DNA of 64,000 nt, from contig JABTTW010000001.1 of assembly GCA_015075745.1 (NCBI GenBank), forward strand, positions 186,001 through 250,000, given 5' to 3'. Below are positions 45,390 to 54,255 of the stretch, piece by piece (position 1 is the stretch's first letter; the number at the start of each line of letters is the position of its first letter). Under the pieces are notes generated by a model. It worked only from the letters and a program-made list of their open reading frames with translations. It ran no database searches and was not told the DNA's origin. The translations under genes and the position numbers were made by a program. Origin of the DNA: Planctomycetia bacterium (GTDB lineage Bacteria; Planctomycetota; Phycisphaerae; UBA1845; UTPLA1).

Positions 45390-46499
45390 TTAAGGCGTCA
45401 GTTCGCCCGGCTCTGTCGCTGCCCGGAGCGTGGGCGATTCGCCCGTGTTGTCACGGGACCCTCGCCGATCGATGATCCGAATCAGTGCACGGGCGACCGC
45501 CACGTTAGCCCGAGCCGGTTGCCCCGGGAGTTCAAACGCAGCCTTTAGCGCGCCCATCGACTCGGGACTTCCAATCGCCTCCAGCGCCAGGGCCGCCAGC
45601 GCGCGTACCCGGATGATCTGCTGTTCGGGCGGATCGTTGCGGCGTCCGGTGTCCGGCGAGTTGAACGAAAGATAAGCCAGCGCAAGGTCCAGTCCGTCAT
45701 CGTAGCCGAGCCTGCCCAGTCCGCGTGCCGCCTGAAGTTTGATCTCAGGATGATCCGCGACTTCGAGGCGATAGCGAAAGAGCTCCTCCGCCTCATGCGT
45801 CTGGGCGTTTGCCAGGAGCATCAGCGCCAGGGCCGACTGATCCGGCACCGCGCTGTGCCCGAAGAATCGCAGCCGCTCGATGCCGTGCGTGTCTCCAAGC
45901 ATCGCAAGGGCCTCGAGGATCTGCATCTTCACCGCGTCCTTGCGCTCGCGGCGCAGCGCGGTGCGGAGCAGCCGCGTAGACTGCGGCTCCGCCAGGCGGC
46001 CGATGGCCAGCGCCGCATTGGCCCGAACCCTGGCATCAGGATGATTGAGAAGAAAGTCTGACAGTTCGCCCGTCCGACGCTTGTCGCCAAGCCGATGCAG
46101 GGCAAAGAGCGCCGCGATCCGAACACTGACATCCGAGTCCTCGGCTCTCGTGCGAATGATCTCCATCGCCCGGCCGTCGCGAATCGTGCCCAGCGCCATC
46201 AGCGCGGCAAAGCTGACGCCGGCATAGGCATTATCAGCGCTCTTGATGAGTACCGCTTCGCCCTCAGCCGGCGCGACCTCCTGAAAGGCCTCGATGGCCT
46301 GCATGCGCAGTACGGGATCGTCAGACTCGGCGGCATCCGCCAGAAAACGAATGGCGTTTTGCCTGAGTGCGGGATATTCGCTGACGGGCAGGTTCGATCT
46401 GAGCGGCTTGGCGCATCCCGCGCCGGCCAGCGCGATCGGGAATACGAAGAGCCAACCGATGTGCGGATAACGCTTGCGGTCAAACGGGCTACACAACAC
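45390..46499 (-). CDS. HEAT-repeat lipoprotein
   Basis: 369 residues from the start at 46499. The N-terminus is basic with a hydrophobic stretch ending ALAGAGC at Cys29, so probably lipidated. The rest is alpha-helical repeats of 30-35 residues of the HEAT/PBS type: DDPVLRMQAIEAFQEVAP, YAGVSFAALMALGTIRDGRAMEII, DSDVSVRIAALFALHRLGDKR, DARVRANAALAIGRLAEPQS and PEIKLQAARGLGRLGYDDG. Its first 11 bases overlap the end of lnt, the enzyme that finishes lipoprotein maturation. It occupies the place where mreC would be expected before mreD, so a role as envelope scaffold is attractive but unproven. Confidence 0.82.
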   Translation of the reverse strand: MLCSPFDRKRYPHIGWLFVFPIALAGAGCAKPLRSNLPVSEYPALRQNAIRFLADAAESDDPVLRMQAIEAFQEVAPAEGEAVLIKSADNAYAGVSFAALMALGTIRDGRAMEIIRTRAEDSDVSVRIAALFALHRLGDKRRTGELSDFLLNHPDARVRANAALAIGRLAEPQSTRLLRTALRRERKDAVKMQILEALAMLGDTHGIERLRFFGHSAVPDQSALALMLLANAQTHEAEELFRYRLEVADHPEIKLQAARGLGRLGYDDGLDLALAYLSFNSPDTGRRNDPPEQQIIRVRALAALALEAIGSPESMGALKAAFELPGQPARANVAVARALIRIIDRRGSRDNTGESPTLRAATEPGELTP

Positions 46500-48714
46500 G
46501 AGATTTTGCCTCCCTGCTTCCGGGTCGCCTCCCTGCTCTCCACATCCGACGCAGCAGCCAATCGAGGATCATCATACCGGCAAGGACGAGCGCCGCCTGG
46601 GGAAACCAATCGCCCCATCGCGTGTACAGCGTCACGCGGCTGTCGCACTTGAGGTCCGACACGGCGAAACCCGGCGCCGTCCACGGTTTGCTGCGCCAGC
46701 GCTGAACCGTCTCCATGTCTTCGGATATCTGATCCCTGAGCTCAGCGGCCGCGGCCCGGCGACTCGACACGGAGGCCGCCGCCAATGCCCGTGACAGATA
46801 TTCAAGGCGCTCGACCAGGAAGGAGAATTCGCTTCCGACTCGCCCAAGCGCCGGTCGAAGATCGGTTCCTATCGTGCGACCGAATGCCTCCCGCGCCAAG
46901 AGGTAGTCGCTCTGATTCTCCGCCGTGTTCGAAAGCGATCTCGCCAGTCCGTCCAGTCTCCGCAACACATCATCCACCTTCGCGAGCAATTTCCGCTTCT
47001 CCTCGGAAATGGTCGTTCGGGCATGAATTTTTCCGTTGGGATGAATTATGGCGCTGGCCCCGGTGTTCACGCTTCGGGCAATGGCAATACGATTCTCAAC
47101 CGCCCGAAAGACCGCGCCGGCCAGGTGTTGCTCCAGCTCGGAGGTGTGCAGAAACCAGCCGTCATTACTGATCGTGACAAGCATGTCGATGTTCTTGCGA
47201 TCCGGCTCGCCCGGAACGACCGTGAAGTTGCGGGCGATATACGGAATGATCTCTTCATAGCAGATCGGCACGCCGGCCCGAAATGACCTTTGCCCGCTGG
47301 ACGCCGCGGGGAATTCAAACGCATGGTAAGCCTCACCGGGCGTCAGCGAATACTCGATGCCCAGTCTGCCCCATGGCGTAATGCCATTAAGCCAGTCGTA
47401 GGCCCAGCGGTAAGTGAATCGAAAGGGAACATATTCGCCAAACAGAACGAGATGAATCTTGTCGTATCGCGCCGCCGGCTCCTTCGCATCCGGCATCAGC
47501 AGGAATGCCGAGTTATACACGTCCACCCGCGGCGGCACGGCCGACGGCTTCCATTCCATCGACGACGACCCCAGAATCAGCGGGATACCCGTCTCATCGC
47601 AAAGCGACTGAAACGAGTCCCGCACACGCTTGCTCCAACCCTGCATCGAGAGCAGATACCCCTTCGGAAACATCGGCGGATATCGCCGCCTTTGCATCTC
47701 GTCCAGTTCCGCTGCCGGCGCTTCCAGGAATTCCTTGTTCACAAACCCCTGCATCGCCGTCTCAGGCAGGACGATCAGGTCGGGCTTCTTGGCCGCGGCC
47801 TGACGTGCGAGGTCGAGGTATCCGTTCATGATCGAGTCGATCGGCGTGCGATCGGAATGATCGGCGTCGACATACATCGGAAAGTCGTGCTGTACCACGG
47901 CAACCCGCGGACCAGGCTCGAAGTACTTGCGGGAGGACTGCGCCGCGCCGTAAATGAGCGCCCCCAGCACAACCGCCAGCGTCGCCAGACTGCCGATCGG
48001 CAGACGCGTTGCCTGGTCAGATCGCCAAATCAAAATCGGCTGAATCAACAGATCGGTGAGCCATCCGTTGACCATGACAATGATGAATGTCACGCCGAGG
48101 GCGCCGACCAGATCGCTGATCTGAATGAGCGTTATCTGCAGGTACTGACTATGCGCCAACAGCAGCCACGGAAACGAGAGCGGTGGAATCGTCCGAATGT
48201 ACTCCACCGCGACCCATACCAAGGGCGCCGTCAGCGCGACGGAGACGCCGTGCCGCTGATACATATGACGAATCGGCCATGCCGCCAACGGGAAAAAGAG
48301 CGAGTAGTAACCACATAGCGCCAGATACCCCGGCAGCGTGACCGGGATCATCCAGTGGATGTTCATGGCGAAGTAACCGAGGCCGAACAGCCAGCTCGTG
48401 AAATAGACCAGCGCCGACCTTCTCGCCGTGCACACGCACACCAGCCACGGAACCAGACATGCGTAGGCCAGCCACCACCAGCCGACATCCGGAAAGATCA
48501 GCCACGTCGCACCCAGGCTCATCCCGGTCAGAATAAAAACCGCCTTGACGCTTCCGATCTTCGCCTGTGCGCCAACAAGTCGCGCCGGAGCGCGGAATCG
48601 CTCACCCGAAGCAATCTTCACGGGCGACGGTGACGATGCAGTCCGCCTGGACGCCTTCTCGCGCGATTCCGGTCCGGCGGACGATGCATTCGTTGAAGGA
48701 TTCGGTTTCATCAA
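46489..48714 (-). CDS. lnt: Apolipoprotein N-acyltransferase
   Basis: 741 residues, much longer than the 510-residue enteric enzyme. Residues about 1-50 are a hydrophilic Ser/Arg-rich extension. Helices cover 55-260 (including SLGATWLIFPDVGWWWLAYACLVPWL and FAMNIHWMIPVTLPGYLALCGYYSLFF). The nitrilase domain follows: PDLIVLPETAMQGFV (Glu), YDKIHLVLFGEYVPFR (Lys) and RAGVPICYEEIIPY (Cys). FTVVPGEPDRKNIDMLVTISNDGWF matches the family. After it there are about 110 extra residues of coiled, basic sequence (EEKRKLLAKVDDVLRRLDGLARSL) and a last helix (ALVLAGMMILDWLLRRMW). It adds the third acyl chain to lipoproteins at the outer face of the inner membrane. Confidence 0.9.
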   Translation of the reverse strand: MMKPNPSTNASSAGPESREKASRRTASSPSPVKIASGERFRAPARLVGAQAKIGSVKAVFILTGMSLGATWLIFPDVGWWWLAYACLVPWLVCVCTARRSALVYFTSWLFGLGYFAMNIHWMIPVTLPGYLALCGYYSLFFPLAAWPIRHMYQRHGVSVALTAPLVWVAVEYIRTIPPLSFPWLLLAHSQYLQITLIQISDLVGALGVTFIIVMVNGWLTDLLIQPILIWRSDQATRLPIGSLATLAVVLGALIYGAAQSSRKYFEPGPRVAVVQHDFPMYVDADHSDRTPIDSIMNGYLDLARQAAAKKPDLIVLPETAMQGFVNKEFLEAPAAELDEMQRRRYPPMFPKGYLLSMQGWSKRVRDSFQSLCDETGIPLILGSSSMEWKPSAVPPRVDVYNSAFLLMPDAKEPAARYDKIHLVLFGEYVPFRFTYRWAYDWLNGITPWGRLGIEYSLTPGEAYHAFEFPAASSGQRSFRAGVPICYEEIIPYIARNFTVVPGEPDRKNIDMLVTISNDGWFLHTSELEQHLAGAVFRAVENRIAIARSVNTGASAIIHPNGKIHARTTISEEKRKLLAKVDDVLRRLDGLARSLSNTAENQSDYLLAREAFGRTIGTDLRPALGRVGSEFSFLVERLEYLSRALAAASVSSRRAAAAELRDQISEDMETVQRWRSKPWTAPGFAVSDLKCDSRVTLYTRWGDWFPQAALVLAGMMILDWLLRRMWRAGRRPGSREAKSRVV

Positions 48715-48953
48715 GCCGGAAGTCTATCAGAGTCCGAACCGGCGTATATGGTTCCTGAAGCAAATCGGGTCTCACTTGCAAAATATCGAGACGCCGCCGT
48801 GGGACCCCGTTTCGCGGCCGGCAACATCGGCGATGGGCAGCCGAACGACCCCCCGTACAAGCTCGCTTGGCGGCGGTCCACCGATTGAGATATGGTATCA
48901 ACTCGCGACGTTCAAGCGGCCCTTGGACCGATTCGCTGCGCTGCGGGAGCCCC

Positions 48954-50306
48954 ATGATGATTCAGGCCACGCCCGAATGGAAAACTGCCGTCATTACCCT
49001 TGTGACCCTATTGGGTCTCACGGCTTGCTCGCAGGCCGGCCAGGACACACCACAACAGACACCGATTGAAGTCGCGGAGACATTCGCCGCCCGACTTTCG
49101 AGTGGTGACGCGGATAGCGCATACAAACTTCTCGATAAGAATCTCGCCGCTTCACTGCCCCCGGACAAGCTTCGCGCGGCATGGGGTGATGTGGTCATCC
49201 AATCGGGCGGGTTCGAAGCCTTCGGCACCTCCCGATATTCCAAACAGGCCGGGTACGACGTCGTCGTCATTCCGTCGAAGTTCGCGAAGCGCATGATGAA
49301 CCTCACCCTGACCTTGAATGCCGATCGAACCATCGCCGGCTTTAAGATCGAACCCGCCGCGACAAATGACGGCGGATACGAGCCGCCCGAATACGACCAC
49401 CCCGATAGATACGAGGTCGCGTCCGTGGAGTTTGGAGATGAGATGTGGCTGGTCCGTGGCGTACTGACTCTGCCGCGCGTCGAAGGCCGAGTGCCCGCCG
49501 TCATCCTCGTCCACGGCTCAGGCCCGCATGATGAAGACATGACCCTCGGCCCCAACAAGCCGCTGCGCGACATTGCCGCCGGCCTCTCATCCCAGGGGAT
49601 TGCGGTCCTCCGCTATCCCAAGCGCACTTACACCTACCGTCTCCGTCTCGCTGCGGAAGGCACCGTCAGCGTGCGCGAAGAAGTGATCGACGACGCGCTG
49701 GAGGCCATCCAGTACCTCCATACTCGAAAGGAGATCGATCCCCAGCGCATCTATCTGCTCGGCCATAGCCTCGGCGCAGCGCTTGCCCCGCAGATCGCCG
49801 CCGAATCCGGCACCCTGGCGGGAATCATCCTTCTCGCCGCGACGCCGCGCGACCTCACGGACGTCCTGCTCGATCAGCTCAAGTACATCGCCGAATTGCC
49901 GTCGCCGAGACAGGAGCAGAATCGCCGCAACTACGAGGAAACGCGGAAGACGCTCGAAGTCGTTCGCGCCAGAAAGCTCGACGAGGGCACAATGGTGCTC
50001 AACGTGCCGATCAGCTATTGGAAGGAACTGTCGGCCGCCGTTCAGGAGGCTTTCAGGCACGCCAAGCGACTCAAGTGCCGCATGCTCTTCATGAACGGCG
50101 GCCGTGATTACCAGGTTACCGCCAGAGACTTCGACCTCTACAAGGATGCGCTCAAGGAGAATCCAAACGCCTCATTCAAATGGTATCCGGAGCTGAATCA
50201 CTTGTTCTTCCCCGGCAAGGGTAAGCCAACGCCGCAGGAATATGGCGAGCCCGGTCATGTCGATAAAAAAGTATTGAACGAGATTGCTCAATGGATTCGC
50301 CGATGA
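48954..50306 (+). CDS. Exported alpha/beta hydrolase with DUF3887-like N-terminal domain
   Basis: 450 residues from ATG 48954 (48957 also possible, with GGGAG 7 nt upstream). A signal peptide ends in VTLLGLTACSQ, a standard lipobox. Residues 35-150 (ETFAARLSSGDADSAYKLLDKNLAASLPPDKLRAAW) match the DUF3887 fold found in front of hydrolases. The hydrolase has AVILVHGSGPHDEDM (oxyanion region), LLGHSLGAALAPQIA (Ser nucleophile in G-H-S-L-G), FMNGGRDYQV (Asp) and WYPELNHLFF (His). It is probably a periplasmic or outer-membrane lipoprotein esterase or peptidase of the serine type; no substrate is suggested by the convergent neighbour, adenine deaminase. Confidence 0.88.
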   Translation: MMIQATPEWKTAVITLVTLLGLTACSQAGQDTPQQTPIEVAETFAARLSSGDADSAYKLLDKNLAASLPPDKLRAAWGDVVIQSGGFEAFGTSRYSKQAGYDVVVIPSKFAKRMMNLTLTLNADRTIAGFKIEPAATNDGGYEPPEYDHPDRYEVASVEFGDEMWLVRGVLTLPRVEGRVPAVILVHGSGPHDEDMTLGPNKPLRDIAAGLSSQGIAVLRYPKRTYTYRLRLAAEGTVSVREEVIDDALEAIQYLHTRKEIDPQRIYLLGHSLGAALAPQIAAESGTLAGIILLAATPRDLTDVLLDQLKYIAELPSPRQEQNRRNYEETRKTLEVVRARKLDEGTMVLNVPISYWKELSAAVQEAFRHAKRLKCRMLFMNGGRDYQVTARDFDLYKDALKENPNASFKWYPELNHLFFPGKGKPTPQEYGEPGHVDKKVLNEIAQWIRR

Positions 50307-50313
50307 GGCTCGG

Positions 50314-52083
50314 CTACCCCAAGGCGATTAGCGGAATGACCTTGAACTGCTCGACGTCGATCAATCCCTGATTTGTCAGTTTCAGTTTCCCAATCACCGA
50401 CAAACTCAGAAACGACAGGGCCATGAACGGCTGCTCCAGGCGACAGCCCAATTCGCGCACCGCCTCGCCGATCCGGTGCAGCCTGCCCGACACCACTTCG
50501 GCGGGCTCGTCGCTGACCAGCCCGGCAATGGGAAGCGGCACCTCTGCAAGAACCCTTCCCTCATGCGTGGCCACGAGGCCGCCTCCCAATTCAATCAGCC
50601 GCGTCACGGCGAGAGACATGTCAGCATCCGACATGCCGACCACGATGATATTGTGAGCATCGTGAGCCACTGACGACGCGATCGCCCCCGCGCGCAGGCC
50701 GAATCCCTTGACGAATGCACGCCCGATTTCCCCGCTGGCACGGTGCCGCTCGATCACCACCATTTTCGCGAGGTCGCGCGTGGCGTCTGCGACGATTTGG
50801 CCCTTCTCAACCTTGCCCGGCTCGATGGTTCTCTCAGTGTCGATCCGGTTCTCCAGAACCTGGATGACATGAATCTGCGGCGGATTCGACTCGGTCGCGC
50901 CCACCGGACAGGGAATTGCGAACGCTTCGGGCGTCAACGCATGAACACGAATCGTGTCCCTGCCCACGTCCTCCGCGAGCGACGCCGCCTCCGCAACAAG
51001 GCTCCGACCGTCCTCCGCCACGAGTCGGCCGCGATGGTAGGTCTGCAAAACACGTAACGATTTCAAGTCTTCGACGATCGCCAAATCGGCGTAGTAGCCG
51101 GGAAGCACGGCTCCCATCTGGCGCAGGTTGAAGTAGCGCGCCGCGTTGTACGTCCCGAGACGAACCGCCGAGATCGGATCGAGTCCCAGCCCAATCGCCT
51201 TGCGAATCATGTGGTCGATTTGCCCTTCGTCGAGCAACTGGCGGACATCCTTATCGTCCGTGCAGAACATGAAGCGATCGGCGGTCTCCGGCGTTACCGA
51301 TGAAAGGAGCGATTCGAGATTGCGCGTCTGCGAACCTTCTCGAATCATGACGTGCAATCCGCTGCGGAGCTTGGCCCGTGCCTCTTCGGCGGTGATGCAT
51401 TCGTGGTCGCTCATGATGCCCGACACCGCGTAAGCCGTCAGCTCGCGGCCATTCACCGACGGTGCATGACCGTCGATAATTCCCGTCTCGATCATTGAGA
51501 TTTTGCGCAGTACGTCCGCCTGTGCCGCGATGACCCCCGGGTAATTCATCATCTCCGCCAAACCAAGCACGCGCGGATGATTCACCAGTTGACGAAGATC
51601 ATCGGCCGTAAGATTCGCGCCCGCCGTCTCCAGATAACTTGCCGGCACGCACGAACTCAGCGTCACGAACACTTCGATCGGAACGCGGCCCGCCCACGAA
51701 AGCACCGTTTCAATCCCTCGAATACCCATGACGTTTGCGAACTCGTGAGGATCGGCTACGACCGCCGTCGTGCCGTGAGCCGAGACGATGCCGGCAAACT
51801 GCGGAACGAAAAGCAGCGAGGACTCGATATGCACGTGGGCGTCGATCAGCCCCGGACAGACGAATCTGCCCTTCAGATCGATGACTCTTTCCGCGTCGTA
51901 ATCGCCGATTCCGACGATCCGGTCGCCCGCGATGGCCAGCGACCCACGCTCGATTTCGTGTGAAATCACGTTGACGATGGAGGCGTTCGTAAAGACCAGA
52001 TCGGCGGGGGCTCGCCCCGCAGCGACGTCAATCAGATGGGCAAGCCGATTATCGGACAAGTCGACAACTCCAAGTGCTATCAC
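50314..52083 (-). CDS. ade: Adenine deaminase
   Basis: 589 residues, typical for Ade. It converts adenine to hypoxanthine with a binuclear Mn/Fe centre in purine salvage. Metal-binding and family blocks: FVCPGLIDAHVHIESSLL, HGTTAVVADPHEFANVMG, MNYPGVI, IIDGHAPSVNGRELTAYAVSG, SDHECITAEEA and FMFCTDDKDVRQLLDEGQIDHMIRKAI. The C-terminal domain includes GRAFVKGFGLRAGAIASSVAHDAHNIIVVG and MALSFLSLSVIGKLKLTNQGLIDVEQF. It stands alone, divergent from the ribosomal-protein operon. Confidence 0.95.
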   Translation of the reverse strand: MIALGVVDLSDNRLAHLIDVAAGRAPADLVFTNASIVNVISHEIERGSLAIAGDRIVGIGDYDAERVIDLKGRFVCPGLIDAHVHIESSLLFVPQFAGIVSAHGTTAVVADPHEFANVMGIRGIETVLSWAGRVPIEVFVTLSSCVPASYLETAGANLTADDLRQLVNHPRVLGLAEMMNYPGVIAAQADVLRKISMIETGIIDGHAPSVNGRELTAYAVSGIMSDHECITAEEARAKLRSGLHVMIREGSQTRNLESLLSSVTPETADRFMFCTDDKDVRQLLDEGQIDHMIRKAIGLGLDPISAVRLGTYNAARYFNLRQMGAVLPGYYADLAIVEDLKSLRVLQTYHRGRLVAEDGRSLVAEAASLAEDVGRDTIRVHALTPEAFAIPCPVGATESNPPQIHVIQVLENRIDTERTIEPGKVEKGQIVADATRDLAKMVVIERHRASGEIGRAFVKGFGLRAGAIASSVAHDAHNIIVVGMSDADMSLAVTRLIELGGGLVATHEGRVLAEVPLPIAGLVSDEPAEVVSGRLHRIGEAVRELGCRLEQPFMALSFLSLSVIGKLKLTNQGLIDVEQFKVIPLIALG

Positions 52084-52153
52084 AGTTTATAACGCCTGGA
52101 GGTCCGTTTTGCCAACGCCGAAGCCCGCCACTAACATCTCCTTCTCTGGTGGG

Positions 52154-52181
52154 TTGCCGGGCCGGATAAACTTGGTATGAT
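52154..52181 (+). promoter_or_regulatory. Candidate promoter of rpsP-trmD-rplS-yraN
   Basis: TTGCCG (52154-52159), 16 bp, TATGAT (52176-52181). The leader to the rpsP start would be about 90 nt. Confidence 0.5.
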
Positions 52182-52278
52182 TTGGGGTTCTCCGCAGCTT
52201 TTGCTGGGAGCGGCCGTTCGCGTCGCAGGACGTGGCTGTGCAACGGGTTATGTCAGAATCGGAATTATCGAGGCGCAT

Positions 52279-52542
52279 ATGGCGGTAACGTTGAGGTTGG
52301 TGAGAGTCGGTCGTCGCAATCGGGCATTTTTTCGTCTCCGAGTGTCGGATTCCCGCCATGCCTGCAGCGGCAGGTTCATTGAGGAGTTGGGCTTCGTCGA
52401 TCCCATTGAGCCCGATGCTGCAAAGCAGGTCGTCCTGAAGAAGGATCGAATCGAGCACTGGCTCAGCAAGGGTGCAACAACTTCGCCGACCGTGCGGGCG
52501 CTCTTCAAGAAGAACGGAGTCGAGACACCGGCCAAGGCTTAA
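52279..52542 (+). CDS. rpsP: 30S ribosomal protein S16
   Basis: 87 residues from ATG 52279 with GAGG a few bases upstream; the open frame continues upstream but the family begins at MAVTLRLVRVGRRNR. The block FRLRVSDSRHACSGRFIEELGFVDP and VVLKKDRIEHWLSKGATTSPTVRALFKKNGV is the full S16 fold. It is the first gene of the operon with trmD and rplS; no long C-terminal tail. Confidence 0.95.
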   Translation: MAVTLRLVRVGRRNRAFFRLRVSDSRHACSGRFIEELGFVDPIEPDAAKQVVLKKDRIEHWLSKGATTSPTVRALFKKNGVETPAKA

Positions 52543-52595
52543 GTCCCCGTGCTGGTATTGGATCCGCCGCAGCTTCTGGATTTGGAAGTGTAGCC

Positions 52596-53345
52596 ATGCG
52601 GATCGATGTTCTGACGCTTTTTCCAGAGGCTTGCAGGCCTTTTTTTTCCGCCAGTGTCCTGGGTCGGGCGTGTGAAGCAGGATTAGTGACAATCGAGTGT
52701 CACAACATTCGTGATTACACCAGCGACCCGCATAAGAAAGTGGACGACAGGCCCTTTGGCGGCGGGCCCGGCATGGTGATGATGTGTCAGCCGGTCCTCG
52801 ACGCGATCGAGGCCGTGACCAAGTTGTCGCCCGAGCCGCCCCAGGTTGTCCTCCTGACGCCGCAAGGCAAGCGGCTCGATCAGAAGTTTGCCAGAGAGTT
52901 ATCCGGCGCAGGTCGATTGATCCTTGTCGCCGGTCATTACGAAGGGTTTGACGAGAGAATCAGGCTGCTGCTCTCCCCTTTGGAGATTTCCATCGGGGAT
53001 TACGTCCTGTCCGGCGGCGAAGCAGCAGCCATGGTGGTGGTGGATGCAGTCGTCCGGCTTGTTCCGGGCGCCCTGGGTCACGATCAGTCGGCTGTGGAAG
53101 AGTCGTTTTCCGTGCCTCATCCCGATGAGCGCGAAAACGGTCCCGAAGCCGGTGGTCCGAGCCTGCTCGAGTATCCGCACTACACCCGGCCGCGGGAGTA
53201 TCGCGGCCTGACGGTCCCGGACGTGCTGGTCAGTGGTGACCACGAAAAAGTAAGAGCATGGCGGCTCGCCGAGGCGTTAAGGCGGACCGCCCAGCGCCGG
53301 CCGGACTTACTGAATGGTTCCGGCGGCAGGCAACCGAGAGACTAA
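52596..53345 (+). CDS. trmD: tRNA (guanine-37-N1)-methyltransferase
   Basis: 249 residues. SPOUT-class enzyme that methylates G37 next to proline, leucine and arginine anticodons. Blocks: MRIDVLTLFPEACRPFF, VDDRPFGGGPGMVMMCQPV, LILVAGHYEGFDERI, GDYVLSGGEAAAMVVVDAVVRLVPG (knot and SAM pocket), and EYPHYTRPREYRGLTVPDVLVSGDH. The gene is 53 bp after rpsP. In most bacteria rimM lies in this position; here it is absent. Its end runs to within 32 bp of the rplS start. Confidence 0.97.
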   Translation: MRIDVLTLFPEACRPFFSASVLGRACEAGLVTIECHNIRDYTSDPHKKVDDRPFGGGPGMVMMCQPVLDAIEAVTKLSPEPPQVVLLTPQGKRLDQKFARELSGAGRLILVAGHYEGFDERIRLLLSPLEISIGDYVLSGGEAAAMVVVDAVVRLVPGALGHDQSAVEESFSVPHPDERENGPEAGGPSLLEYPHYTRPREYRGLTVPDVLVSGDHEKVRAWRLAEALRRTAQRRPDLLNGSGGRQPRD

Positions 53346-53377
53346 TCGCCGAATTGGATTACGGCAGGAGACTTACG

Positions 53378-53821
53378 ATGCGTCACAAATTAATCGAAGC
53401 CGTTGAGCAGGGTTCTTTGAAGAAGGACCCGCCCCAGTTCGAAATCGGCGACACAGTTTCCGTCGGCGTGCGCATCGTTGAAGGCACCAAGGAGCGCACC
53501 CAGCCCTTCATCGGCGTCGTCATCGCCCGGCAGGGTCGGGGTATGAATGAGACCTTCACCGTTCGGCGCATCGTGAATAACGAAGGCGTCGAGCGCATCT
53601 TCCCGCTCCAGTCGCCGCGCATCGTGGGAGTTGAAGTGACTCGCCATGGCAAGACCCGCCGCGGCAAGCTCTACTACCTGCGCAATCGAGTCGGCAAGGC
53701 CCGCAAGCTCCGCGAGCGCGTCTCCGCCGGCCACGGCAGCGACACGGCAGCCGCAGGCGCCGCCGCCGGACCGGCCCCAAAGTCTTCGACCCGCGAAACC
53801 GAAGTGGCCGTCACCGTTTGA
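53378..53821 (+). CDS. rplS: 50S ribosomal protein L19
   Basis: 147 residues from ATG 53378 with AGGAG 8 nt upstream. The L19 core is FEIGDTVSVGVRIVEGTKERTQPFIGVVIARQGRG, then NETFTVRRIVNNEGVERIFPL, then GVEVTRHGKTRRGKLYYLRNRVGKARKLRER. The last 35 residues (DTAAAGAAAGPAPKSSTRE) are an Ala/Pro/Ser-rich extension beyond the usual 115-120 residues. It bridges the 30S-50S interface. Expression is linked to rpsP and trmD. Confidence 0.96.
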   Translation: MRHKLIEAVEQGSLKKDPPQFEIGDTVSVGVRIVEGTKERTQPFIGVVIARQGRGMNETFTVRRIVNNEGVERIFPLQSPRIVGVEVTRHGKTRRGKLYYLRNRVGKARKLRERVSAGHGSDTAAAGAAAGPAPKSSTRETEVAVTV

Positions 53822-53851
53822 CGCAGTAGTCCCACGGCTCCTATTCAGACC

Positions 53852-54223
53852 ATGTCCAACTCGAAAAAGAGTCTGGGCGCCGCCGGTGAAAAAGCCGCAG
53901 AGAAATTCCTCCGCGCCGCCGGCTTCCGAGTACTTTCCAGAAACTACACCTGCCCCGCCGGCGAGCTCGACCTTATCTGCCTCGACGGATCGACCATCGT
54001 CTTTGTCGAGGTGAAGACGCGCGCCAGCGACGACCTCGCCGACCCCGAAACAAACATCACGCCCGCCAAGATGCGAAAGCTCACGCAGGTTGCCCGCGCC
54101 TGGCTGACCGCGCATCGCAATCCTGATTGTTCTTACCGATTCGACGCCGTCAGCGTCGTGCTCGGCTCCGATCGGGAACCCGCCTGTCGGCATATCGTCG
54201 AGGCCTTCATTCCCTCGCGATAG
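53852..54223 (+). CDS. yraN: YraN-family (UPF0102) endonuclease-like protein
   Basis: 123 residues. LGAAGEKAAEKFLRAAGFRVLSRNYTCPAGELDLICLDGSTIVFVEVKTRASDD contains the family's RecB/Holliday-junction-resolvase-like core with E-L-D and E-V-K. ITPAKMRKLTQVARAWL and YRFDAVSVV complete it. Activity is not established. Placement after rplS is common in bacteria (usually rplS-rnhB-yraN); rnhB is missing here. Confidence 0.93.
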   Translation: MSNSKKSLGAAGEKAAEKFLRAAGFRVLSRNYTCPAGELDLICLDGSTIVFVEVKTRASDDLADPETNITPAKMRKLTQVARAWLTAHRNPDCSYRFDAVSVVLGSDREPACRHIVEAFIPSR

Positions 54224-54255
54224 CGTGCTTCCCTGTGGATGAGCAATACCTCGCC

